The position numbers were made by a program, and so were the translations under genes. The notes beneath the pieces are model-generated. The model did not search any database. It was not told the DNA's origin and saw nothing but the letters and a program-made list of their open reading frames with translations. A stretch of DNA of 28,548 nt, taken from IMG/VR virus record IMGVR_UViG_3300036819_000213, positions 1-28,548 of that record; one strand, written 5' to 3'. Positions 1 to 8,613 of the stretch are shown here, piece after piece (positions within the stretch are counted from its first letter, which is position 1; each line of letters starts with the position of its first letter). Origin of the DNA: a virus.

Positions 1-74
1 CCCGCTTTCATATCGACACGGATCTGATCGACCCGTTGATGGATCTCTCGCGTCAGAGTGGGGAACCGTCATCA
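1..74 (-). other. Window-edge stretch, possible start of a further minus-strand gene
   Basis: Just below the stop codon of the neighbouring minus-strand gene there is a tandem ATG ATG, and its reading frame stays open to the left edge. A second minus-strand frame is also open to the edge, contains charged helix-like residues and has an ATG at position 11. Too little is present to choose between them or to assign a product. I see no RNA gene or repeat here. Confidence 0.25.
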
Positions 75-356
75 TCAATCAGATTGTTCGGGCATACCTT
101 CGCCAGCGCTCTCAGCTTTCAGCGCCGGCTCCCGGCCGTGCGGGTCCGGATCGTGTTCGTGTTCGACCCTTATCCGCACGTCGATGGGCGCGTTGGCGAA
201 CCGCACCGAAACGGAGGCGAGCGACAGCGGCCGGTGCTTCTGTTCCTCCAGCCGCCGAATCAGCAACGCGGCAAATCTGAGCATGAGCGCCGGATCCTCC
301 TCGAGCGCGTCGAAGCTTACGTTGCGGCCAGGGTTCGGCACATCCAGCGAGGGCAT
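75..356 (-). CDS. Small hypothetical protein
   Basis: This 93-residue protein is not recognised. Residues 15-60 look like an amphipathic helix (ALMLRFAALLIRRLEEQK) followed by a beta-rich stretch (SVSVRFANAPIDVRIRVEHEHD) and a charged tail. That composition is more protein-like than the serine/arginine-rich translations of the other frames. The ATG at 356 is preceded by a weak AGG-containing site. It runs divergently from the HNH gene starting at 401, leaving only 44 bases between the two start codons, so the two promoters would overlap. It may belong to a group of small genes continuing beyond the left edge. The function is unknown, and the call rests on composition and context only. Confidence 0.5.
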   Translation of the reverse strand: MPSLDVPNPGRNVSFDALEEDPALMLRFAALLIRRLEEQKHRPLSLASVSVRFANAPIDVRIRVEHEHDPDPHGREPALKAESAGEGMPEQSD

Positions 357-400
357 ACGCCTATCATGCCCGATCGCAAATCGCTTACCCTCGGAATGAA

Positions 401-754
401 ATGCCGATCCGGCCTGAGCTCCGCAAATACTACGGCCCGGCCTGGCGAGCTTACCGGCTCGTCCTCATCGAAGCCCTCGGCCCGAACTGCTCAGTCTGCG
501 GCCGCGCGGTCCCGAAGTATCTGAACTTCGCGCACCTGACGCACGATCCCCGGCAATCCGCGCGCGTCGCCCCGATGTGTCCCTCGTGTCATTCCCGCTA
601 CGATACCCGCCAACGTGTGGCCATGACGCGACGAACCCGCGCCCGCCGTTACGGCCAGCTCTGGCTCTCGGTGGAACTGGAATTCGCACCGTATCCGGAA
701 AGCTTCTGGCCGCGGCGCGCGATCGCGGCGAGACAATTGATGCTGTTTGCGTAA
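401..754 (+). CDS. HNH-type zinc endonuclease-like protein
   Basis: This 117-aa protein carries the zinc-bound HNH arrangement: C30-x2-C33, then a NFAHLTHD segment (H45, H48), then C60-x2-C63-H64. The two CxxC pairs would hold a structural zinc, and the central histidines would coordinate the catalytic metal. The family cuts or nicks DNA. In phages such small HNH proteins are often found near packaging genes, or act as homing or restriction-like nucleases. Nothing here shows which role applies. The remaining residues are basic (MTRRTRARRYGQLW), which fits nucleic-acid contact. The gene is on the plus strand, opposite to the virion block, and is followed after 11 bases by another plus-strand gene, so the two probably form a two-gene unit. 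The match is to motif spacing only. Confidence 0.72.
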   Translation: MPIRPELRKYYGPAWRAYRLVLIEALGPNCSVCGRAVPKYLNFAHLTHDPRQSARVAPMCPSCHSRYDTRQRVAMTRRTRARRYGQLWLSVELEFAPYPESFWPRRAIAARQLMLFA

Positions 755-765
755 AACTGGGAACG

Positions 766-1503
766 ATGAACAGCCGGGAGGAGAAGATCGAAGCCGTCCA
801 GCGGGAAATAGCCGAAAAGATGGGCGTTCCATGGGAACGGTATGCCACGCGCGCACAGCAGGGCGTCGCGGTCGCGGGCTCCCTTCTTCGACTGCCGCGC
901 CGGCGTTGGTATCTGGGCTTCGCGTGGCGCCCTCGTGTCCAGCCCGAACCGTGGGCCGGGAACTCCCCTCAATGGGAATTGGATAAACAGGAAGAGGCGA
1001 CACAGCGGGATCTTGCGCACAACCGGTCGATCCTCGCTTCGATTCCGAAGGTAGAGACGCCCTCTCCGGATGGCTTGTCGGATTTCGTGGCCAGGTACCA
1101 GCGCGAAGCAAACCCGGTGCGCTTCCTTTCCAGACGGGGAGTCGAGGTTCTCGGAATGCGCGGCTACCGGCCAGTCTTTGGCCCGGACGGGCGACCGGTT
1201 ATGTTTGGCACCCTTCTCATGTGCGAGACACCGCAGGGAAAAGCCGGCGACGCCGCCATGCTTTTTGCGAATGGAGCGGACGAGGCGGATGAGGATGAGC
1301 CGAAAGCGAGCGGTCGGGGCGGCCATGGCGACGGCGACATATTTCGAATCACGTGGGACATCTGGATCTGGCGCGGCATCTTCGCGCTTTACCGGTACAC
1401 TCCACGCGGGGGCGGCTCACTCCGGCGCGGGCTGGAGCTGGTTACCGAGCGGCGCGGAGGAGATCCGAAGTCGGTGCGGCTCGCGTTTTACCCGCGACCG
1501 TGA
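766..1503 (+). CDS. Protein combining scaffold C-terminal motif and capsid-operon core domain
   Basis: This 245-aa protein starts at the ATG 11 bases after the HNH gene. Residues 3-38 (MGVPWERYATRAQQGVAVAG is the core) align without gaps to the extreme C-terminus of the scaffold-like protein at 24266-25024 (MGISHEAYAKRAKAGVAMGG), about 16 identities in 33. Residues around 104-152 (VLGMRGY, GxPV, FGTLLM) align to the core of the 307-aa protein at 23342-24265 (VLGMRGY, GDPV, VGTLIM), about 22 identities in 37. The two segments are in the same order as the two adjacent capsid-operon genes but joined in one frame. The C-terminal 90 residues are acidic, then basic and aromatic, and match nothing I recognise. 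It may be a capsid-interacting accessory protein or a fused, decaying duplicate. Function is unassigned. The reading frame is supported by both matches. Confidence 0.68.
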   Translation: MNSREEKIEAVQREIAEKMGVPWERYATRAQQGVAVAGSLLRLPRRRWYLGFAWRPRVQPEPWAGNSPQWELDKQEEATQRDLAHNRSILASIPKVETPSPDGLSDFVARYQREANPVRFLSRRGVEVLGMRGYRPVFGPDGRPVMFGTLLMCETPQGKAGDAAMLFANGADEADEDEPKASGRGGHGDGDIFRITWDIWIWRGIFALYRYTPRGGGSLRRGLELVTERRGGDPKSVRLAFYPRP

Positions 1504-1544
1504 CCCGCGCAGTGCAGTGAACCAGCGCAACTGCGCATCCTTGC

Positions 1545-1568
1545 GATACTGTACATCCGTTCAGTATC
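1545..1568. terminator. Inverted repeat between convergent genes, possible terminator
   Basis: GATACTG and CAGTATC form a perfect 7-bp stem with a 10-base loop. It lies where the plus-strand cassette and the minus-strand virion block converge and touches the stop codon of the large virion gene. A second, weaker pair (GCGCAGT at 1507, ACTGCGC at 1530) lies nearby. There is no T-run on either side, so a classic intrinsic terminator is not shown. Confidence 0.3.
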
Positions 1569-4500
1569 ACCGGCTCGACCGGCGCCGGTAAACCTCTCCG
1601 GTTTCCATCTGGTCGAGGACCGAATTCTCCCCGCGCGGAGTGTTTGGCCGAAGCACGCCGTCCAGCATGTGGGTTCCGGCCGGCGCGACGTGCGAAGGGG
1701 GATTGCCCGCGAACATCGTAGCGAGTCTCTCCGGCCAGGTATACTTATGAGCCTCAGGACCCCACAGCATATCGATCTGGTTCGTCAGGCTTAACGGCAC
1801 CGGCAGCAGCGACTTCGCGGCTGCGTACGCCGTGCGGGCGGAGCTGGCCAGCGGATTCATTCCCTTCGGTGCGATCTCATGCCCCAGGTAATCGCGATTG
1901 CCGATAATCTGAATCACGGTTCGGACCACCGGCGCGCCCTTGCCCGCAATCGAGCGCGCGATGCCCTGCAGCCCGTAATCGTATATGTTGGTGACCAGAT
2001 TCGTTGCATCGCCCGCCGGGCCTTTGAAAAAGACGTTCTGAAAGATATCCTCACCGTTCGAATCTTTGCCCATGTAAACCATCGTGGGCCGCTTTGACAA
2101 CTTACCCGACAGCATCAGGCTCATCGCCTGGGTTGCGACGGCCCCGCCGACCAGTGTGCGGGCCCAGAACATTCGAGCCATCTGTCCGGCTGGCCCCTTC
2201 TCAAACGCATACTTCACGTTGAAGACGTTCGAGAGTGTCCAGTCCGGAGCCAGGAACACCGCGCGGGCGATCTCGACCGTAGCTTTATTGAGCCCGATGT
2301 TTTCCCAATGCAGCCCGCCGTAAATGGCATTAACCTCTTTCGCGATGCCCTGCTTCGCGATCCTTACATCGCGGCCGTAGGCGTCGGGATTCTTTGCCAG
2401 CCACGCGGCCGTGTGCAGCTGGTAGTCGGTGACCTTGAACTTCCGCTGCAGATTCGCAAACGTGAAATCGCTGATGGCGTGCGCCGCCTGGTCCATGATC
2501 TTGACCGCGGCGTTTTGCCGCCAGATGTCGCCATACGTCGGGATGGAACCCGGCTGCATTGCGCGATACGCTTCGACTGTGTTGCCCTGGATCGAGGTTG
2601 TTCCCCCGTGCGCGATCATGTCCCGCTCGGCCGCCAGAAACCGGGGCGAGTCCCGATCCGCGGCCAGTGCCTTGGCCCAGCCTTTCGGCCCCATGTTCGC
2701 CAACGCCATGTAATTCTCAGTCGTCGCATGGAAGAAGGACAATCCCAGTTGCGCCGCTTTTGTCGCCGCCTGCGTGATACGCAGCGCATGCACAGCCACA
2801 ATTTCCGTCGTGAAATCGGGAGAGGTGATCGGCCTCAAAGCCTCTTCGATGAACTTCTTGACGAAAAGGCGTTTTTCTGTGACATCGGTCACCGGCTGGC
2901 CTTCTTCGTCGATTGCCCCGGTCGGGTAGGAAGACAACTGGCGGAATTCGTTCGACTGCGGGGCGATCTTCACCCATCCCTCCGGCGCCTGCCCCTGCAC
3001 GGTATATTTGCCGATATCAGACGCTTTCAGCTGGTCCTCGAGGAGCCGCGTCGCCCGCGATCGCGCGAAGTGGTCCTGCTGAATCGTGAACGCGTCGTGA
3101 ATGTTCATCGTCTTCGGGATCACGTCATTCATCACCGCGTCAAGCAGCGTCGGATAACTGCGCTCGTTCGAGAACCCGAAATACTTTCCGATCCGGCCGC
3201 CCATCGCCTGCCCGACGGCCTTCCGCGGCTGAGCGACTGTTCCCTCACCCTTGGGGTTAAGGACGTGCGGAACGTACGTTTCCGGATTCCAGTTCGTATC
3301 GAGGTTTCCGACCCGCTTTCCTTCCGCGCCGGTCGTCTCCGCCATGTTCGTGTAGAACTGGTCGACCGCCTTCATCCTGTCATCCATCGGGGCGAGCGCC
3401 CGTTCGATCGCCGGCCGCAGCGCCTGAATCCGCTTCATCACGCGGTCATAAATCGCGGGATCCTCGATCCTGACCAGATCCGGATGATAACCGCCCAGGA
3501 CAGATTTGAGCTCATCCGGCCGTCCCTTGTACTCGCGTGCGATCGCAATCGCCTCTGCCAGTTGGTCGACACCCGTTCGCCGGTTGCGCGATGGAAATGT
3601 AAGCTTGCGAACTTTCGCAATTCCCTGATTCGCGCGGGCTGCCCAGAGATCGCGCTCGCCGGTGAAGTAATGCCGGACCTGCTCGCCCCAGCGTTGCTCA
3701 CCCGGCGTGATCTTCGATCGCTCGAGTTCCTCGATCGCCGCGTCGCGCTTGGCTTTGAGCGCCCGCATGTCTTCGATCGACTCGCGCAGAAACGGCTCGA
3801 ACGCCCCGAACCCCGAGGCCATGTACGTGGTTCCGTTATCCTTGGAATCAGGACCACCCGGCGGAGGAGCTTGTCGTTCTGTCGCGTGAGTGCCGGGGAC
3901 GTCAATCATCCCCCCGGCAGATGGCCCGGTATCCTCTCCCGCCTTCCCGAATGCGGTCAGCAGCCAGGTCTTCGGGTCGTCCATCCAGTTGCGCCTGACA
4001 ATTGCGCTGTAGCCTTCTCCCCGCAATTGAATGGTGTTCTCGTTCCGCGAGGTCTCACGCAACCGGTCGAGCACTCCCTGCAGATCGGGAATAACTTCCG
4101 GATGGCGCTCCGATATCTTTGCCAGACCATAGCCTCTCGGGCCTGCCTTCCCCCAGACCAGATCGATATCACCCACCTGCGGATGATGGAGCGCGCCGAT
4201 CGCTTCGCCGTCCCGGCGGTGGCTGAGCTCCGCTATCGCCCCGAGTGCATTGTGATGGAAATTTCGCAGCACCGGTCCGTGCGGTCCGGTTTCCGGTTCC
4301 CCGGCCGCCGCAGGAGAAACAGCGGCCGGGACCTCGGAACCTCCTCCCGTCTCACGTGCACCACGGGAGGAAAGATCGGTGGGAGGCGCGGGCGGTTTCT
4401 CCGCTCCGAACGCATCCCGAAAAGCTTCCGCCGGCGTCGATTCGCCGAACATTGTCGGCTCTTTCGAATTCACATATTTCCGGAACGCCGAGACGACATC

Positions 4501-6585
4501 GTTAGGTTTGCCATCGCGCAGCAGCTCGGCCAGCCGTACGGCGCCGTCCGACCACTGGGGCGCTTCACCGAACATTCCTGCCTGCGCGACAACGTCGCCC
4601 ATGTTTTTGATCCCGTGCGCGGCGGCGAACTCCGTCAGGTCGATCGCTTCCCGCACGTCCGGCGTAATATCCCATTCCGGATTGCCCGCCACTTTCGAGA
4701 GCGGCGCCGCAACGCGCTCCAGCTTATTCCTGATCGATGCCGGCGTTCTCGAAATCTGATCCGAATCGCGGAAGAACTTCCCGAGCAGCGCTTTTGAAAT
4801 GCGGTCCTTCGCCGATTGCGTCAGGACGCCGGTCTTGCCGTCCATCAGCCCGGGCCGTTCCTGTTCGCTGAAGAAGCCCTCCGCGATCAGCCGGTTCACG
4901 ATCGCGGTACCGGACTTGCCGGTGAGCGCATCGTTCAGCGTGGCGTCGGGCCCGGCGTCCTCGATCGCGCCCGCAATGTGAGCCATCATCTCCGGTGACA
5001 TCTGGCCGGCGTCGGCCGCGGCGCGTTCGGAAGCGCTGAGCGCCGCGGTGCCGGTGATATTGGTCTTTCGCACAGCCCACTTGGATCCGCCCGGCAGCGC
5101 CGCGAGGCCTTCGGGTGTCGCGACCCTCACCAGCACCGGCTGCCGCATGGCCCGCACGGCTTCCGGACCGATCCCGAACTTCGCAGCCCTGCTCTCGAGC
5201 AGGGCGCGGTATTCCGCGGCCTTCTGGCCGTCGCGGCCGTAGACGCGCTGCAGGTGCATGGTCCGTGAATTACCGCCGAGGGCATTGCCGCGCTCATCGA
5301 TGAGCGGAGGCCCGTTCCCCATATCCGGGTTGTCGGTGATGTGATAGCGGGGCTCGAACCGTTCCTCGCTCGATTGTTCGACGACGCGTTGCTGATTCTC
5401 GGGCTTCGAGTAATCGCGCTCGTTGCGGCCTTCGTATTTCGGATTGGCGGAAAAAGTCTGACCGTTGTGCGACGACTGGATGTCGCTTAACTCGCGGACT
5501 TCGTATCGGGCCGGGATGGATCGCTCTTCGCCGGGGACGAGGACGTCCGTTCCCTCTCCAACATGCGGTCGCGAGCCTGGCGCAGGTTCTCCATGTACCG
5601 CGCGCCCTTCTCCAGCTGTTCCGGTGTCCAGCGGGCTAGCTGCCCGGGCGTCCACTGCTGCTGTTGGTTGTCCATCGTTCGCTCCTGCCGGTTGTTCAAG
5701 TTTACCCTGTGGCTCAGGCGTCGACGACACCACGTTCCAGCCGCCGTCCGCAGCCGGTGCAGCGACGGGCTGCGACGGCTGCGCTGGTTTCGTTGTCGGC
5801 CTGTACGGTTCGGCGCCAGTCGAATTTGCGGATGGCTCGGGAGCGGAGATTTTTGCTTTCTGAAACCGTGCCTTGAGGATCGGCTCGTACTTCGTGCGCA
5901 ACGCCACGACCGTCTTCGGAGTTTTCGCCGCGGCGAATAAACCAACCAGGTCGCCGGCGACCGCCGCGTATTCCTCCGGGATTCCGATCTTCTTCAGCAC
6001 CGCCTCGGCGCCCGTTTGCGCGGCTGCTCCGGTAGCGAGAGTGGCTGCGGTGGCAACGGGGGCAGTGGCGCCCGCCGCCACCATCAGCGGAGTGGCGGCT
6101 TCAAGACCTCCGCCGATAAGTTTGTGGAGGCCCCCGGCTTTGTTGCGCATGCCGGGCTCCGCCATCTGCGAGACGCCTTCACCGGCATGCACCACACCGG
6201 TGTACGGAGTGTCGAGTACGCTGAGCGGGCCGGCCTCTTTGCCGGGCTCCTGCCTGACGTACCTGCGCCCGGTGCGCGGGTTCTGATAAGTCGGCCCGTC
6301 GGGAGCGGAGAGTTTCTGCTGATCGGTCTGCAGGCCATACGGGAGCGCCACCGCCGGTACCGGAGGCGGATTCATCTCCATCTGCGATCGCGCATGAAGG
6401 ATGCCGGCGAGAGTAGCCGCGTGAGCGGTGGTCTGCTGATCGACCAGTTCGGGGCTCGGCAGCCCCGGCGCGCGTCCCAGCTCCGGGGCTGCGTCCGGCT
6501 GGGAGCCGACGACATCCCATCCTCCGGCAGCCGGAGCCGGCCTGTCCGGAATCGACGATACGACGTTCCAGCCCTGATCGCCCAT
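1567..6585 (-). CDS. Large polyvalent internal virion protein with DdrB/ParB-like and PBECR nuclease-like domains
   Basis: This 1672-aa protein is the largest in the window. Three copies of a GW(N/D)VV(S/G)S-type motif occur near residues 4, 22 and 284. An alanine-rich hydrophobic stretch lies near 155-190. Residues ~357-540 resemble the DdrB-like ParB-superfamily domain of phage polyvalent proteins, with the GPPLIDERGNALGGNSRTM signature. Residues ~770-880 resemble the phage Barnase-EndoU-ColicinE5/D-RelE-like nuclease domain: DIDLVWG, GLAKISERHPEVI and KTWLLTAF supply the usual His, Arg and Thr positions. The remaining ~800 residues are helical, with a hydrophobic segment near 1468-1492. 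The last gene of the virion block, it probably enters the cell with DNA, as T7 gp16 does; that is inference. I chose ATG 6585, 11 bases after the preceding stop, over an upstream start inside the preceding gene. No lytic transglycosylase motif was seen. Confidence 0.78.
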   Translation of the reverse strand: MGDQGWNVVSSIPDRPAPAAGGWDVVGSQPDAAPELGRAPGLPSPELVDQQTTAHAATLAGILHARSQMEMNPPPVPAVALPYGLQTDQQKLSAPDGPTYQNPRTGRRYVRQEPGKEAGPLSVLDTPYTGVVHAGEGVSQMAEPGMRNKAGGLHKLIGGGLEAATPLMVAAGATAPVATAATLATGAAAQTGAEAVLKKIGIPEEYAAVAGDLVGLFAAAKTPKTVVALRTKYEPILKARFQKAKISAPEPSANSTGAEPYRPTTKPAQPSQPVAAPAADGGWNVVSSTPEPQGKLEQPAGANDGQPTAAVDARAASPLDTGTAGEGRAVHGEPAPGSRPHVGEGTDVLVPGEERSIPARYEVRELSDIQSSHNGQTFSANPKYEGRNERDYSKPENQQRVVEQSSEERFEPRYHITDNPDMGNGPPLIDERGNALGGNSRTMHLQRVYGRDGQKAAEYRALLESRAAKFGIGPEAVRAMRQPVLVRVATPEGLAALPGGSKWAVRKTNITGTAALSASERAAADAGQMSPEMMAHIAGAIEDAGPDATLNDALTGKSGTAIVNRLIAEGFFSEQERPGLMDGKTGVLTQSAKDRISKALLGKFFRDSDQISRTPASIRNKLERVAAPLSKVAGNPEWDITPDVREAIDLTEFAAAHGIKNMGDVVAQAGMFGEAPQWSDGAVRLAELLRDGKPNDVVSAFRKYVNSKEPTMFGESTPAEAFRDAFGAEKPPAPPTDLSSRGARETGGGSEVPAAVSPAAAGEPETGPHGPVLRNFHHNALGAIAELSHRRDGEAIGALHHPQVGDIDLVWGKAGPRGYGLAKISERHPEVIPDLQGVLDRLRETSRNENTIQLRGEGYSAIVRRNWMDDPKTWLLTAFGKAGEDTGPSAGGMIDVPGTHATERQAPPPGGPDSKDNGTTYMASGFGAFEPFLRESIEDMRALKAKRDAAIEELERSKITPGEQRWGEQVRHYFTGERDLWAARANQGIAKVRKLTFPSRNRRTGVDQLAEAIAIAREYKGRPDELKSVLGGYHPDLVRIEDPAIYDRVMKRIQALRPAIERALAPMDDRMKAVDQFYTNMAETTGAEGKRVGNLDTNWNPETYVPHVLNPKGEGTVAQPRKAVGQAMGGRIGKYFGFSNERSYPTLLDAVMNDVIPKTMNIHDAFTIQQDHFARSRATRLLEDQLKASDIGKYTVQGQAPEGWVKIAPQSNEFRQLSSYPTGAIDEEGQPVTDVTEKRLFVKKFIEEALRPITSPDFTTEIVAVHALRITQAATKAAQLGLSFFHATTENYMALANMGPKGWAKALAADRDSPRFLAAERDMIAHGGTTSIQGNTVEAYRAMQPGSIPTYGDIWRQNAAVKIMDQAAHAISDFTFANLQRKFKVTDYQLHTAAWLAKNPDAYGRDVRIAKQGIAKEVNAIYGGLHWENIGLNKATVEIARAVFLAPDWTLSNVFNVKYAFEKGPAGQMARMFWARTLVGGAVATQAMSLMLSGKLSKRPTMVYMGKDSNGEDIFQNVFFKGPAGDATNLVTNIYDYGLQGIARSIAGKGAPVVRTVIQIIGNRDYLGHEIAPKGMNPLASSARTAYAAAKSLLPVPLSLTNQIDMLWGPEAHKYTWPERLATMFAGNPPSHVAPAGTHMLDGVLRPNTPRGENSVLDQMETGEVYRRRSSR

Positions 6586-6596
6586 CGTGTTCTCTG

Positions 6597-8099
6597 CTAC
6601 TGAGCGCCGCCGCTCACGTAAGTCATCGACCCGTCGGCCGCCTTGCGCCACGTCTGGCCATTGCCGAACTTGTGCAGCCCCGGCGCGAGGCTTTTCGTCA
6701 CCGATGCCGGCGGCGCGGGACGGTTCTGCTGTGCAGCCGGTGCTGCGGTGGGCTGCGCTGGTTGCTGCCGTAGTTGCCGGGGTGGCTGTGCAGGTGTTGT
6801 TTTCGGAGCGAATTCACCCCAGCCCATTGACTTCCGCACAGCCCTGGCCTTCGTCTGCAGGTCGAGAGCTTTCCGCTGAGCCTGAGCGGAGTTGTCGAGA
6901 AAACTGGCGCGGAGGGCCGCTGTCATGGTTCGCGGAGACCCATCCGTGATCTCTCCCGTTTTCGAGTTGTAGCTCGGCAGAAAGACAGTGCTGTTGTCAG
7001 GGTTCTTCGTCGGATCCGCCAGTGTCGCATACCGCTGATGCAAGTCCCACTGGTCTTTTTCCCTGCCCTGCAGATCGTCGTGCTTCGCGGCCACAGCCCC
7101 CTGGCTCTTCATCTGGGCATCGAGGCGCTTTCGACTCGCATCTTCCGCCTTGTCCTGTTCCCGCTCTTTGGCGCGAGCCGCAATGTTTGCCTGTGCGTCG
7201 GTTGCGGGCCGCATTTGTCTCTGCAGACTGAGAGCGGCATTTGCCCGGGCCACTTCCTGCGGGTCCGATGTCGGATCGGTTGCGATCCGGATCCAGTCGT
7301 TCTCATCCTCTTTGCGCGGCTGCTTTTCCGCCTTCTCCGAGGGCGCGAAATTGAGTCCCCGCCCAACCTGTGCTGCGCCGGGTTGCACAGGTTGCTGCGC
7401 TGCCTGCTGCAATGGCTGTCCGGGCTGGCCGGGATCGTCGGAGGAATCGAACGGACCGCCTGGCGCTCCGCCGTTCGACTGCGAGCCGCCGCCCAGATTC
7501 AGCATCGTCACGGTCTTCGTCTTTTTGCCGATCGCCACCGGAACCGGGTTCCCCTGCGCGTCGCGGAATTTTCCGGAGACGTCGATGTCGTACGGCTCGT
7601 CCTTCGGCTGCGCTTCGTTCAGCGCCATCATGAGCGAATGCGAAGCCTCCTGGGTAATCGGTGTCTTGCCGTCCCACGCTCCGCCGTTCTTCAGCGCTTC
7701 GGCGAGGCCTCCGGTCGGCACAAATGTCTTTCCTGACTGCGCGTCCCGCTCGGTCTGTGTCGGCACGTAATACCGTTTGCCGCTAGCCGGTTCCGTTATT
7801 GTTTCGCCGGCGCCCTGCGCGGCCGTTTGAGTGCGATCGATGAAGTGCGCTCCGGTGGACGTCGTCGACGGTTTCTCGACATCGACCGGAACGGCGCCGC
7901 GGTTGATCAGGTCCATGTGGTCGACAAATGCCTGATGATCGAGCGCCTGCTGGTTCAACTGCTGCTGCCGCTGCAGCTGCGCCTGCTGATTTGCGGCCGC
8001 ATTCAGGCCATTGAGCAGCGAGGACGCCGCCGAAGCATACCCGGCTGCGGCGCCCAGTGATGGATTGTTGCCGGAAGGCAGAGCAGGAAAAGAGCCCAT
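6597..8099 (-). CDS. Gln/Pro-rich internal virion protein (hypothetical)
   Basis: This 500-aa protein starts with a helical Ala/Gln-rich segment (QQAQLQRQQQLNQQALDH near residues 38-55) typical of coiled-coil ends of phage internal proteins. A mixed central region, a Gly/Pro/Gln-rich linker (residues ~210-255), a charged helical region (~265-400) and a second Pro/Gln/Ala-rich linker (~430-470) follow. It ends in a small module (LHKFGNGQTWRKAADGSMTYV). It lies between two other low-complexity virion genes, 4 bases after the upstream stop, with a strong GGAGGC ribosome site. By position it would correspond to the middle member of the T7 gp14-gp15-gp16 ejection set. No enzymatic motif is visible. 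The assignment is from composition and order, not from a recognised family. Confidence 0.62.
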   Translation of the reverse strand: MGSFPALPSGNNPSLGAAAGYASAASSLLNGLNAAANQQAQLQRQQQLNQQALDHQAFVDHMDLINRGAVPVDVEKPSTTSTGAHFIDRTQTAAQGAGETITEPASGKRYYVPTQTERDAQSGKTFVPTGGLAEALKNGGAWDGKTPITQEASHSLMMALNEAQPKDEPYDIDVSGKFRDAQGNPVPVAIGKKTKTVTMLNLGGGSQSNGGAPGGPFDSSDDPGQPGQPLQQAAQQPVQPGAAQVGRGLNFAPSEKAEKQPRKEDENDWIRIATDPTSDPQEVARANAALSLQRQMRPATDAQANIAARAKEREQDKAEDASRKRLDAQMKSQGAVAAKHDDLQGREKDQWDLHQRYATLADPTKNPDNSTVFLPSYNSKTGEITDGSPRTMTAALRASFLDNSAQAQRKALDLQTKARAVRKSMGWGEFAPKTTPAQPPRQLRQQPAQPTAAPAAQQNRPAPPASVTKSLAPGLHKFGNGQTWRKAADGSMTYVSGGAQ

Positions 8100-8103
8100 C
8101 AGA

Positions 8104-8613
8104 TCATTTGCCTCCTACTGGTGCGCCGAGGCTGGCTCCAGCCCCGACTCCCCAGCTCGATCCACTTCCGTAACTGGAGCCGCTTCCCGTCGATCCGAGG
8201 GATGTGAACGCGTAGTTCAGCGCGGCAAGCAGGTTGGTCGAGTTGAGGCTATTTTGCTGCCCCGCGAAGTTGGCCGCGTTTGTTCCCAGCTGGCTTTCCC
8301 GCCCGAGCTCGCCTTGCAGGCTTGTCTGACCGGTCTGCCCGCTCTTTCCGAACCCCCGCTGTGCGAGGAACTGGTTCACCCGGTCCGTCAGCCCGCTCGA
8401 CGTCTTGTTGATCTGGTCCGCCGCCTGGGTTTCCTCCGCCGTGGTTCCCGGCGTCAGCGTGCCCCCGCTCGCCCCGGCGAGGTCCTGCGACAGCAGACCG
8501 CCCGTCTGGTTCTGCACGGCCGTCTGTACCGGCGAGAAAGTTCCCGACGTGGTGGAACTGCCCGTCGAGCTGCTGCTCGTGCCCCCTGTCGATCCTCCGA
8601 GCGTCAGTCCCAC
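8104..8613 (-). CDS. Gly/Ser/Thr-rich small virion protein (hypothetical)
   Basis: I place the start at GTG 8613 because GGAGG sits six bases upstream, giving 169 residues beginning GLTLGGSTGG. The N-terminus is Gly/Ser/Thr-rich. The centre is helical (DQINKTSSGLTDRVNQFLAQRGFGKSGQTG), followed by a Gln/Asn/Ala helix and a Gly/Ser-rich tail. Such proteins are common next to internal virion proteins in short-tailed phages, and this one would match the gp14 position of T7. It overlaps the C-terminal 365 bases of the upstream GNAT reading frame in another frame, which is unusual. The in-frame upstream ATG at 8664 has no ribosome site and lies in conserved GNAT sequence, so I reject it. Exact function is unknown. 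Confidence 0.6.
   Translation of the reverse strand: MGLTLGGSTGGTSSSSTGSSTTSGTFSPVQTAVQNQTGGLLSQDLAGASGGTLTPGTTAEETQAADQINKTSSGLTDRVNQFLAQRGFGKSGQTGQTSLQGELGRESQLGTNAANFAGQQNSLNSTNLLAALNYAFTSLGSTGSGSSYGSGSSWGVGAGASLGAPVGGK

Noticed and set aside
491-1326. Minus-strand frames opposite the HNH gene and the head-protein mimic
   Set aside because: The plus-strand frames have the zinc motif and the matches to the head proteins, while the minus frames show no motif.
2308-4797. 829-codon open frame on the plus strand opposite the giant virion gene
   Set aside because: It is antisense to a continuous 1672-aa gene with recognisable domains, and its translation is Arg-rich and without motifs. Long antisense frames are expected in GC-rich coding DNA.
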